In this document: positions 56,080 to 64,000 of the stretch, one piece after another | Layout of the letters: every line of letters starts with the position of its first letter | Position numbering within the stretch: position 1 is the stretch's first letter | Source: Candidatus Aalborgicola defluviihabitans | GTDB lineage: Bacteria; Pseudomonadota; Gammaproteobacteria; Burkholderiales; Burkholderiaceae_C | Length of the DNA stretch: 64,000 nucleotides | Reading direction: 5' to 3' | Assembly: GCA_016705575.1 (NCBI GenBank) | Contig: JADIXX010000003.1 | Coordinates: 966,770 to 1,030,769, forward strand | Notes under the pieces: generated by a model | Database searches by the model: none | What the model saw: only the letters and a program-made list of their open reading frames with translations | What the model was told of the DNA's origin: nothing | Made by a program: the position numbers and the translations under genes

Positions 56080-57950
56080 TCAGAACAGCTGGGTGATGTG
56101 GACGGAGTCGCTGTCTTTTTCCATCTGCACCGTGGCAGGACCGTTGCGTGCCAGGCTCAGCATGCGCGTATTGCCGGGCAGGACATCGGCCACAAAACCG
56201 CGTAGTCCGCGCTTCTTGGCGTGTTGCACCATGCAGTCTTGCAGCGCCGTGCCCAGGCCGCTGCCCTGCCAGTCGGGGTGCACCATAAAGGCCGTGTCGG
56301 CCAGGTTGGTGGTGGGGTTGATGAAGTAGCACGACTGGGCCACGATCTGCGAATCCTCGCGTGGGCCTGCGGTGGCCACAAAGGCCACTTCGTTTTCGTA
56401 GTTCAGGTTGCACAGGCGCTGCACTTCGGCGTTGGACAAGCCGCGCACGTGGCGAAAAACCGGGTGTAGACGTCGGCCTCGCTCAGGTGGTGAAACAGGT
56501 CGCGAATGCCCTGCGCGTCGCTGGAGAGGGCCGGACGCAGCAGCACCGTGCGCTGGTCCTTGAGCGTAATGGTGAGTTCGTCTTCCACCGGATACGCCCG
56601 CAGGTTTTGCAGCGTTTGGTCTGCACTCAAATACCCCAGCGCCTGGGCTTGGGCAAACAGCTCGGGGCGAAATTGCGGGTGTGCTAGTTCGATCAGGGCG
56701 GTCGCGCGCTGGCGGATGGATTTGCCAAACAGGTAAGCAATGCCGTATTCGGTCACTACATAGTGCACGTCGGTGCGGGCAATGGTGGCCGCCTCGCCTG
56801 CCAACAGCGAGGGGCGTATGCGCGACTGCAAGCCATCTTCGGTGGTGGAGGTCATGCACACAATGGGCTTGCCGCCCGGTGAACGCGAGGCGCCACGCAG
56901 AAACTCCCCCTGGCTGCCAATGCCGCTGTAGAACTCTCCACCAAACTGGTCAATGCAGACTTGGCCCGTCAGGTCAATGGAATAGGCCTGCGCAATGGCC
57001 ACCATCTTGTGCTGTGCGGCGATGGTCGTGGGGTTGCACACCGCGTCCATGGGTTCCATCGAAAACAAGGGGTTGCCGTCCATCAGGTCGTACAGTTCGC
57101 GCGAACCCATGGCAAGACTTGCGACGATCTTGAACGGCTTGCTGGTCTTGCGGGCACCGGTCAAGTTGCCGTTGGCCAACAAGGGCAGGATGGCGTCAGA
57201 TATCAGGTCCGAGTGCACGCCCAGGTCTTTGCGGTCGGTTAGATACTGCAGGGCCTCGTGGGCTACCTGGCCCAGGCCGATTTGTAGCGTAGAGCCATCG
57301 TCGATGATGCCGGCGATGTAGCGCGCAATGCGCTGCACGTTGTCCTCTTGCACCGGGGTGCGCTCAAACTCGGTCACGGGTGTGTTCACCAGCACCAGGT
57401 GGTCGATGCGGCTGATGTGGACGGTGGAGTCGCCCATGGAGCGCGGCATGGCGGGGTTGACCTCGGCAATCACCAGCCGCGCCCGCGCAATGGCTGCGGG
57501 AATGATGTCCACCGATACCCCCAGGCTCACATAACCAAAGGCATCAGGCAGCGAGACCTGGATCAACGCCACGTTCACCGGAATGCGGCCCAGCGCCATC
57601 ATCTCTGGCACGCGTGCCACCGAAATGGGCACGTAGTCCACCAGCCCCTGTTTGACTGCGGCACGCATGTCGTTGCTCACGAAAAAACTGCGGTGGCGAA
57701 AGCGCGTGGTGCTGCGGCCTGCGTCGTCATGGGCGAAGGCCTTGACGGTAAAAAAGTGCACCAACTCCACGTCGGCTGGTGGACTGGGCATGGACTCCAG
57801 TGCCTGGATCAATGCGCTGGGAGCAGCGCAGCCGGTGCCCACAAACACATGCTCACCATTGCGGATCTGGGCCACGGCGTGCGCGGCATCGCAGACCTTG
57901 CTGGCGTAGGGTTTGAGGTGGGGGTTCTTGGATGTGGAGCGAAATTTCAT
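56080..57950 (-). pseudogene. Acetyl-CoA hydrolase/transferase fused to GNAT, one frameshift
   Basis: Starting at 57950 (MKFRSTSKN), residues 1-440 form an acetyl-CoA hydrolase/4-hydroxybutyrate CoA-transferase-like enzyme: VFVGTGCAAPSALIQALESM, IGLGQVAHEALQYL, then VCIDQFGGEFYSGIGSQGEF with the catalytic Glu. The C-terminal part is a GNAT domain. At 56455-56459 an A-run (five A on the plus strand) appears one base short, so DVYTRFF continues as ATCAACPTP instead of RHVRGLSNAEVQRL in the next frame, which runs on through HPDWQGSGLGTALQDCMV to the end at 56080. Such fusions are common in beta- and deltaproteobacteria, where the GNAT part may acetylate the enzyme or a partner. Confidence 0.82.
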
Positions 57951-58086
57951 AGCCTGCGTAATATAGCCCCCACGGTCGCCCATTGCATGTGGTTCCCTGC
58001 CCCCCCGAGGGGGCCGCGTTTTACCTTGGGGCGGGCCGGCGGTAAAACCGGTAGGCTATGGGGCACTTTATTGTTGGAGAATTGGC

Positions 58087-58880
58087 ATGGATCTGGGAAT
58101 TGCAGGCAAGTGGGCCTTGGTATGTGGGGCCAGCAAAGGCCTGGGTTGGGGCTGTGCGCAAGCTCTGGTGCAAGAGGGCGTGAACGTGCTCATGGTGGCG
58201 CGCGGTGCCGAGCAGCTGGAGGCCTCTGCTTCCAAATTAATAGCTGAGTACGTAGATTCTACGAGGGCTAGCGTGTTATTTTGTGCACAAGATATCACCA
58301 CACAGGCCGGTCGTGCTGCGGTCTTTGCTATGCGCCGTGACTTCGACATTGTGGTCACCAACGCGGGCGGTCCACCAACCGGCGATTTTCGCGACTGGGA
58401 CCGTGGGGCCTGGATCAAAGCGGTGGACGCCAACATGCTCACGCCCATCGAACTTATCAAGGCCACGGTGGACGGCATGGCCAGTCGCGGGTTTGGGCGC
58501 ATCGTCAACATCACGTCCAGCTCGGTTAAGGCCCCGATCGACGTGCTGGGTCTCTCCAATGGTGCGCGCAGCGGTTTGACTGGTTTTGTGGCCGGCGTGG
58601 CGCGCAGCCCGCTCGCAGCCCAGGGCGTCACCATCAACAACCTGCTGCCCGGCGTGTTTGATACGGATCGCATCAAGACCATGCTGGAAGCCAACTCCCA
58701 AAGACCGGCCAAAGCGTAGAGGCGCTGGCCAATGCCCGCCGTCAGGGTATCCCGGCCAAGCGCTTTGGCACCCCACAAGAGTTTGGCGCCATTTGCGCCT
58801 TCTTGTGCAGCGTCCATGCGGGCTACATCACCGGGCAGAACGTGCTGGCCGATGGCGGGGCGTATCCAGGTACTTTTTAG
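58087..58880 (+). pseudogene. SDR-family oxidoreductase, C-terminal frameshift
   Basis: The NAD(P) loop is VCGASKGLGWGCAQAL at 12-27, and VVTNAGGPPTGDF is the usual NAG region. Instead of YxxxK the active-site stretch reads ITSSSVKAPIDVLGLSNGAR, a pattern seen in a divergent SDR branch without the Tyr. Near 58700 an A-run (AAA) seems one short: the frame stops after TMLEANSQRPAKA, while the next frame gives GQSVEALANARRQGIPAKRF, then PQEFGAICAFLCS and the normal end NVLADGGAYPGTF at 58880. A 40-bp repeat lies inside the coding part at 58232-58271. Confidence 0.8.
58232..58271 (-). repeat. Dispersed repeat, copy C, inside a coding sequence
   Basis: The reverse strand begins CTAGCCCTCG and matches copies A, B and D over its first 30 positions. 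It lies within the SDR gene, where it encodes roughly residues 49-62 (SKLIAEYVDSTRAS) without breaking the frame. Confidence 0.65.
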
Positions 58881-59797
58881 ACCGCCGGTACCTGGTCTGT
58901 CGGGTACTTCCAGAAGTCCCGTAACAGGTAGTTCATTGGCAGGTTCAGCGACGTGTTGCGTGGCGCAATGGGTTGCATAAACCATTGGTCGTAGATGGCA
59001 TTGGCCTCGCGTGTGACGATCAGACGCTTCATCTCGTGGTCCAGGATCGACTTGAACTCGGGGTCGTTCTTGGGCAGCATGATGGCCAATGGCTCGACTG
59101 TGAGGAACTTGCCCACCACCTTGAGCTTTTCCGGGTGTGGGTTGCTGGCGATCAATCCATAGAGCAGCACATCATCCATGACAAAGCCATCGGACTCATT
59201 TTTCTCGACCATTTCCATGGCGCGTGCGTGGTCGGGTGCCTCTTGCAGGACCATGTTCAGGCCGCGCTCCCTGTTGGCGCGCGCCACGGCTTTCAGCGGG
59301 GTAGTGCCTTTTGTGGAGACCATGCGTTTGTTCTCAAAACCCACGATGTCGGTGATGCGGCTATCCGAGCGCACCATGTAGCGTGCTCCGGTGATGTAGT
59401 GCGGTACGGTGAATGCCACTGTTTCGCGTCGCTCGGCATTGTTGGTGGTGGAGCCGCACTCCAGGTCGATCTTGCCTTCCGCGACCATGGTGATGCGGTT
59501 GCTTGGCGTTACCATGACGTACTCTGGCGTCAGGGATTTAAGGTCCAGTTGCTTGCGCACAGCTTCGGCCAGCTTCAGGCACAGGTCCAGGGCGTAGCCC
59601 ACGGGGCGCTTGTTGCCATCCATATACGAAAATGGTACCGATGATTCCCGATGCCCCAGCACGATCTTGCCACTTTGCCGGATCTTGTCCAGCGTGGGAC
59701 CGGCGTTGGCCAGTGGTGTCAGCCCTACCAGCAACGTGCCAACGCAGATCAGAGGCAATAGCCGCCATTTGGCACGGGCTCTCGGTTTTTTCAACAT
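58877..59797 (-). CDS. ABC transporter substrate-binding protein (amino-acid type)
   Basis: About 306 residues from the Met at 59797 (MLKKPRARAKWRL). A signal peptide ends near TPLANAG. The fold is that of family 3 solute-binding proteins of the glutamate/aspartate kind: LDKIRQSGKIVLGHRESSVP, FSYMDGNKRPVGYALDLCLK, MVTPSNRITMVAEGKIDLEC, GSTTNNAERRETVAFTVPHY. It should bind a polar amino acid in the periplasm. No permease or ATPase gene is adjacent. Its end overlaps the SDR end by 4 bp (convergent). Confidence 0.9.
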   Translation of the reverse strand: MLKKPRARAKWRLLPLICVGTLLVGLTPLANAGPTLDKIRQSGKIVLGHRESSVPFSYMDGNKRPVGYALDLCLKLAEAVRKQLDLKSLTPEYVMVTPSNRITMVAEGKIDLECGSTTNNAERRETVAFTVPHYITGARYMVRSDSRITDIVGFENKRMVSTKGTTPLKAVARANRERGLNMVLQEAPDHARAMEMVEKNESDGFVMDDVLLYGLIASNPHPEKLKVVGKFLTVEPLAIMLPKNDPEFKSILDHEMKRLIVTREANAIYDQWFMQPIAPRNTSLNLPMNYLLRDFWKYPTDQVPAV

Positions 59798-59967
59798 GGT
59801 TTGTTCTTTGTGAATTGGTTTATGGTTGACGTATTGCAACACGCAGGCGCAGCGGGTGAGAGTATGTGGACGCCAATGTCCGCGCGTCCAATTCATTCCC
59901 GACATGGATCGATGCCAAAAGTGTATGTTCACGATATTTCTTCCAAAAATGGGATAAGGCCCCGGTA

Positions 59968-61053
59968 ATGCTGAAAAGAACAGAATTCCTGATGCACCGA
60001 TTGTTCCGACTCGCCGCCCTGTGCTGCAGTTTGTGGGTCGTTGCCGCCAGCGCGCAGACTCCGCTGGCGCCTGCGCCTTACAAGCTGCGTGTGGTGGGCG
60101 GGTTGGCCGGGGTGAGCCAGTTCACGCGTTGGGAAGAGCCGTTCTGGAGCCGAGAGCTATTGCGACTCAGTGGCGGTCGCTTCAGCGCAGACATTGTTCC
60201 CTTTGACCGTGCCGGTGTGCCGGGCGTGGAAATGCTGAGCCTGCTGCAACTGGGTGTGGTGCCATTTGGTACCACGTTGATGAGTGCTTTGTCGGCCCAG
60301 TACCCGCAATACACAGCGCCTGATCTTGCTGGCCTCAATCCGGATATTGCCAGCCTGCGCCAAAGCCTTTCTGTTTTTCGCCCTTATCTGGAGAAGGCTC
60401 TGCGGGATCAGCACGGGGTGGAAATGCTGGCCGTTTACACCTACCCAGCGCAGGTGCTGTTTTGCAAGAAGCCTCTGGCCTCGCTGGCGGATCTGGCCGG
60501 GCGGCGCATCCGTGTGTCCTCCGTTGGGCAGGCTGACTTCATCGGGGCGCTGGGCGCAGTGCCGGTGAATACGGCATTTGGCGAGCTGGTGTCGAATCTG
60601 CAAAGCGGCAATGTCGAATGCGCCATCACTGGCACCATGTCTGGGAATTCCCTGGGCCTGCCGGCCATGACCAACTACGTGTATGCCATGCCGCTGACCT
60701 GGGGCCTGGCCGTTTTTGGTGCCAACCGCGCGGCCTGGGAGGCGCTGCCGCCGGAACTACGTGCCTTGCTGCGCAAAGAGTTGCCCAAGTTGGAGGCATC
60801 CATTTGGGAAGAAGCCGCACGCGACACTGCTGAAGGCTTTGCTTGCAACAGTGGCGCATCGGACTGCAAGGTGGGGCAAAAAGGACGCATGGTCGTGGTG
60901 CCGGTGTCGGCACAGGACGAACGCCGCCGCCAGGAAGTCTTCAAAACCACGGTTTTGCCCCGTTGGCTCAAACGCTGCGGTGGTCGCTGTGACGACATCT
61001 GGAACCAGACAATCGGGCTGGCGCGCCACATCGCCACCCCGGGCAAGCCATGA
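59968..61053 (+). CDS. TRAP-type solute-binding protein (DctP-like)
   Basis: About 361 residues. I start at 59968, where GATAAGG lies just upstream; the Met 8 codons on (MHRLF) is the alternative. A signal peptide ends near ASAQ. The DctP pattern is clear: SLADLAGRRIRVSSVGQADF, LGAVPVNTAFGELVSNLQSG, VECAITGTMSGNSLGLPAMT and NYVYAMPLTWGLAVFGANRA. Two Cys residues near the end (CGGRC) are unusual. No TRAP permease genes are present; instead the stop overlaps the GGDEF/EAL start (ATGA), so it may deliver a signal to that membrane protein rather than transport. Confidence 0.85.
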   Translation: MLKRTEFLMHRLFRLAALCCSLWVVAASAQTPLAPAPYKLRVVGGLAGVSQFTRWEEPFWSRELLRLSGGRFSADIVPFDRAGVPGVEMLSLLQLGVVPFGTTLMSALSAQYPQYTAPDLAGLNPDIASLRQSLSVFRPYLEKALRDQHGVEMLAVYTYPAQVLFCKKPLASLADLAGRRIRVSSVGQADFIGALGAVPVNTAFGELVSNLQSGNVECAITGTMSGNSLGLPAMTNYVYAMPLTWGLAVFGANRAAWEALPPELRALLRKELPKLEASIWEEAARDTAEGFACNSGASDCKVGQKGRMVVVPVSAQDERRRQEVFKTTVLPRWLKRCGGRCDDIWNQTIGLARHIATPGKP

Positions 61054-63734
61054 TGTTCGATTCGCTGCCGCGTATCAAACTGGCGGTATGGGGTCTGGTG
61101 GGGGCGTTTCTGCTGATTCTGGCCACAGCAGCCAGCTACCAGATATGGAATGCCCGCAAGAACGTGCTGGCCGAAAGCCACGAGCAGGCGGTGCGCTTCA
61201 TGGCGGGCGCTGAGGCGTCCCTGAACCGTTCGCTACTGGGCGTTGACGTGTTGCTGGCCGGTACCGATGAACTGCTCAAGCTATCGGATATGGTGCCTGA
61301 ATGGGTCAACACCAAAACTGCCAGCCAGTTGCTGCGCAGTACTGCGCGCCAGAACCTGATGGTGCGCTTTGTCGCACTGCTGGACAGTTCGGGGCGGGTA
61401 TTTGCGTCGTCCGAATTTGTGGGTGATGGCCTACAACTTGAACTGCCAAAAGGCTTTGTTGAGGACGTGCTGGCCCAACCGATGTCGACCCTGGTGATCA
61501 GTGCACCAACCGTAAGCTTTTCCACGTCGGAGCAAGTGCTGTACTTCGGGCGCTATATCCGCATGGCTGATGGTTCGCGCGTGCTGGCCGTGGCCGAGGT
61601 GCCTACTGCCATGCTGGCTTCGGTGTTGATGCAGGGCACTGACATTGCAAATCTGGAAGTAACTCTGGAACGCGGCAACGGACTATTGCTGTTCGGATTT
61701 CCGTCGCAAGAAGTCCGCACCGAGCAGATGCTGACGCCGGCTTTGGGTGACGCTGCGCCAGCCGCTGAAACCAAGGAGTTATCCGCACGCCTGAGCCAGG
61801 TTCCGGCATTGGTAGTGACGCGTCCCATCATTTACCAAAATCTCTGGATCAGTGCCAGCATTCCCATCGAATCGGCTCTAGTTGATTGGCGCGTTGAGCG
61901 CAATGCAGTGGCTGGTGCGGCGATGGTATTGGGTGTGCTGCTCCTGTTGGCGAGTGGTTTTTTCATGGTGTACCTGGATCGCATTACAACGGCGCGGCAG
62001 GCTATAGGGCAGGCCAAGGCTACGCTGGACCAAGCCCTGGAGTCCATGGAGAGTGGATTTTTGGTGCTGGATGCGAAAAGGCGCGTGGTGAAGTGGAACA
62101 GGCGCCTGGAAGAAATCCACCCCTGTCTGCAGGGTGCAATCACGCCCCTGATGCCGTTTCGTTTGATGCTGGAGCGCTCAGCCAGCCATCAATTGGAAGG
62201 CCGCAGTGCTGCCGAACAGGCGCGGTGGGTGGAACAGCGTATGGAATTGGATGTGGCGGAACCGCATGAGCAAATACTGCCGACCGGTGACCATATCCAG
62301 ATCACAGAACGTTCTACTCCCGATGGCGGCGTGGTGATCATCTACCACGACGTGACTGAACTGCGCCGTGCCAGTGCCGAGATTGAGACCCTGGCTTTTT
62401 ACGACACCCTCACCGGGCTGCCCAATCGGCGCCTGCTGCTGGACCGCCTAACCCAGGCAACGGTTGTGTCCGCACGCACCAACCTCATTGGAGCTTTGCT
62501 GTTTCTGGACCTGGACCATTTCAAGGTGGTGAATGACACCCTGGGACACGAGGTGGGGGACCGGCTATTGCGGCAAGTGGCACAGCGCTTGAAGGCTTGC
62601 GTGCGAGACGCTGACACTGTTGCCCGCCTGGGGGGCGATGAATTCGTGGTCATGCTGTTGGACCTGTCCGAACACAAGGAGCACGCTGCCCAACTGGCAC
62701 AGCATATTGGTGACAAGATTTTGCAAGCCCTGAACCAGCCCTACGCGCTGGATGAAAAGCCCTACCGCGCCACCTGCAGTCTGGGCGCCACCCTTTTTGG
62801 CCAGCAAACCCAGAGTGCGGCCGAATTGCTCAAACAGGCCGACATCGCCATGTACCAGGTTAAGGCCCGCCATGGCAATGCTTTGTGCTTCTTTGACCCC
62901 CAGATGCAGACCGCCATCAATGAGCGGGCACAGCTCGAAGTGGATTTGCGTGCGGCACTGGAACGCAGCGAATTCCAACTGCACTACCAGCCCCAATTCA
63001 CGCTGGATGGGCGCATGGTAGGCGCCGAGGCCCTGTTGCGCTGGAACCAGTCCCAGCGCGGCATGGTGTCGCCCGCCGTTTTCATCGCCGTGGCTGAAGA
63101 AAGTGAACTCATTGTGCCGCTGGGGCAGTGGGTGCTGCAGACGGCCTGCCGACAACTGGCCGCCTGGCGCAGCGACCCACGCCTGGCGGAGCTGGATCTG
63201 GCCGTCAACGTTAGCGCACGCCAGTTTCGTCAGAACGATTTTGTGCAGCAGGTGCACAACGCGTTGTTGGAGTCCGGCGCACCGTCGCATCGTCTCAAGC
63301 TGGAGTTGACCGAAACCCTGATGCTGGATAACGTGGACGAATGCATTACCAAGATGAGCCTGCTCAAGACCAGTGGGGTGCGTTTCTCGGTGGACGATTT
63401 TGGTACCGGGTATTCATCCCTGGCCTACCTCACACGCCTGCCCCTGGATCAGCTCAAGATTGACCAGTCCTTTGTGCGCAATCTGGGTGTGCGCCATAGC
63501 GATGGTCTGATCGTGCAAACCATAGTGGGCATGGCACGCAACCTGGGTTTGGAGGTGATCGCCGAGGGCGTGGAAACTATCGAGCAGAGAGACCTGCTGG
63601 CCCAGCACGGTTGCACACTGTACCAGGGCTATTTGTTGGCTCGCCCGGCGCCTGTGGCAGCGCTGGAGGCCATGCTGGCGAGCGTGGCGGGCAGCGACCC
63701 ACGCCTAGCGGGGGAGCGTGGGGGCCACATCTAG
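61050..63734 (+). CDS. Membrane GGDEF-EAL protein with periplasmic sensor
   Basis: 894 residues. Membrane helices lie near 10-31 and 286-310; between them is a periplasmic part of about 250 residues of the Cache type. Then come a PAS-like domain (about 325-440), GGDEF at 528-532 (ARLGGDEFVVML) and EAL with E660 (GAEALLRW), and DDFGTGYSSLAYLTRLP near 790. Both catalytic motifs are intact, so it could make and break cyclic-di-GMP. The I-site RxxD before GGDEF is present as RDAD. Its start overlaps the TRAP solute-binding gene, which suggests that the binding protein presents a ligand to the periplasmic part. Confidence 0.9.
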   Translation: MMFDSLPRIKLAVWGLVGAFLLILATAASYQIWNARKNVLAESHEQAVRFMAGAEASLNRSLLGVDVLLAGTDELLKLSDMVPEWVNTKTASQLLRSTARQNLMVRFVALLDSSGRVFASSEFVGDGLQLELPKGFVEDVLAQPMSTLVISAPTVSFSTSEQVLYFGRYIRMADGSRVLAVAEVPTAMLASVLMQGTDIANLEVTLERGNGLLLFGFPSQEVRTEQMLTPALGDAAPAAETKELSARLSQVPALVVTRPIIYQNLWISASIPIESALVDWRVERNAVAGAAMVLGVLLLLASGFFMVYLDRITTARQAIGQAKATLDQALESMESGFLVLDAKRRVVKWNRRLEEIHPCLQGAITPLMPFRLMLERSASHQLEGRSAAEQARWVEQRMELDVAEPHEQILPTGDHIQITERSTPDGGVVIIYHDVTELRRASAEIETLAFYDTLTGLPNRRLLLDRLTQATVVSARTNLIGALLFLDLDHFKVVNDTLGHEVGDRLLRQVAQRLKACVRDADTVARLGGDEFVVMLLDLSEHKEHAAQLAQHIGDKILQALNQPYALDEKPYRATCSLGATLFGQQTQSAAELLKQADIAMYQVKARHGNALCFFDPQMQTAINERAQLEVDLRAALERSEFQLHYQPQFTLDGRMVGAEALLRWNQSQRGMVSPAVFIAVAEESELIVPLGQWVLQTACRQLAAWRSDPRLAELDLAVNVSARQFRQNDFVQQVHNALLESGAPSHRLKLELTETLMLDNVDECITKMSLLKTSGVRFSVDDFGTGYSSLAYLTRLPLDQLKIDQSFVRNLGVRHSDGLIVQTIVGMARNLGLEVIAEGVETIEQRDLLAQHGCTLYQGYLLARPAPVAALEAMLASVAGSDPRLAGERGGHI

Positions 63735-64000
63735 CGGCGCGACGAGAGCAAGATGCCCGAAACGATGAGCACAAAAGCCAGCGCGTGGAACAGGTGCGGC
63801 GGCTCACCCAGAAAGGCTAACGACAGCAGTGCCGTAAACAGGGGCGTGAGGTTGTAGAAGAAACCAGCCACGGCCGCACCGGCACGGGTTACGCCCGCAC
63901 CCCAGGAGCGGTAGGCAATCACGGCGGGCCCAACGGCGATGAACGCCAGGGCAGCGGCCAGCGACCAGCTCCATTGCAGCCGGGCATCGGTCAGCGTCCA
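63731..64000 (-). CDS. EamA/DMT-family permease, 3' part only
   Basis: The frame is open to the window edge, so only the last ~89 residues are seen. AVIAYRSWGAGVTRAGAAVA, FFYNLTPLFTALLSLAFLGE and LFHALAFVLIVSGILLSSRR are the last three helices of an EamA (drug/metabolite transporter) protein. The substrate cannot be told. It ends in a 4-bp overlap with the convergent GGDEF/EAL gene. Confidence 0.85.
   Translation of the reverse strand, partial: WTLTDARLQWSWSLAAALAFIAVGPAVIAYRSWGAGVTRAGAAVAGFFYNLTPLFTALLSLAFLGEPPHLFHALAFVLIVSGILLSSRR

Noticed and set aside
1..64000. CRISPR array, tRNA, rRNA or prophage
   Set aside because: No regularly spaced repeats, no tRNA-like T-arm with cloverleaf, no rRNA segment and no phage structural gene were seen by eye.

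Overview
The window looks like a betaproteobacterial chromosome, most likely Burkholderiales/Comamonadaceae. The reasons are a trpS/M50 peptidase/yciO/PHP/rluA-type gene run of the kind usual in that order, a ~43-bp dispersed repeat that I recall from Comamonadaceae genomes, and an environmental-type integron integrase. This placement is inference; no rRNA or tRNA gene is visible.

Region 1 (1-37.6 kb) is an ABC-transporter-dependent (group 2-like) capsule locus. It has the export machinery KpsE-KpsM-KpsT (10.0-12.7 kb), KpsD (30.6 kb), a one-module KpsC-like protein (33.0 kb) and KpsS (36.3 kb). Between these lie glycosyltransferases, including a 1270-residue protein with three GT-B modules, FkbM-type and other methyltransferases, and orphan coiled-coil proteins linked by 4-nt start/stop overlaps. 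The locus opens with a large reducing type I PKS followed 4 nt later by an alpha-oxoamine synthase, the same pairing as RkpA/RkpG of rhizobial K-antigen loci. A reductase of the extended SDR family and a GNAT/FemAB-like acyltransferase lie divergently inside the same locus, so it may build its own sphingoid- or ceramide-like lipid (inference). A manC gene in the locus is decayed.

Region 2 (about 17.9-28.6 kb, inside the capsule locus) contains AT-rich genes and two dead IS3-family elements that flank a secreted M6 metalloprotease. Three proteins with DUF4214-like modules occur in or beside this segment.

Region 3 (37.6-38.2 kb) carries a class I cyclic-di-GMP riboswitch. It is followed by a hairpin that would cover the Shine-Dalgarno sequence of a small winged-helix gene.

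Region 4 (38.2-46.4 kb, minus strand) is a housekeeping run: FKBP isomerase, trpS, M50 peptidase, yciO, PHP phosphatase, RluA-type pseudouridine synthase, 5'-nucleotidase and acyl-CoA ligase.

Region 5 (46.5-64 kb) is mixed: ketoacyl synthase, alcohol dehydrogenase, a broken integron (intI with an in-frame deletion, an att core, one gene cassette with a well-formed attC), SRPBCC and DUF808 proteins, two GGDEF/EAL proteins, a CoA-transferase/GNAT fusion, an SDR, two substrate-binding proteins and a partial EamA permease. Between 47.3 and 58.7 kb at least twelve single-base indels break or locally shift six genes, mostly in homopolymers. This suggests sequence error at least as much as gene decay. 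Cyclic-di-GMP is a recurring theme here, with a riboswitch and two turnover enzymes.
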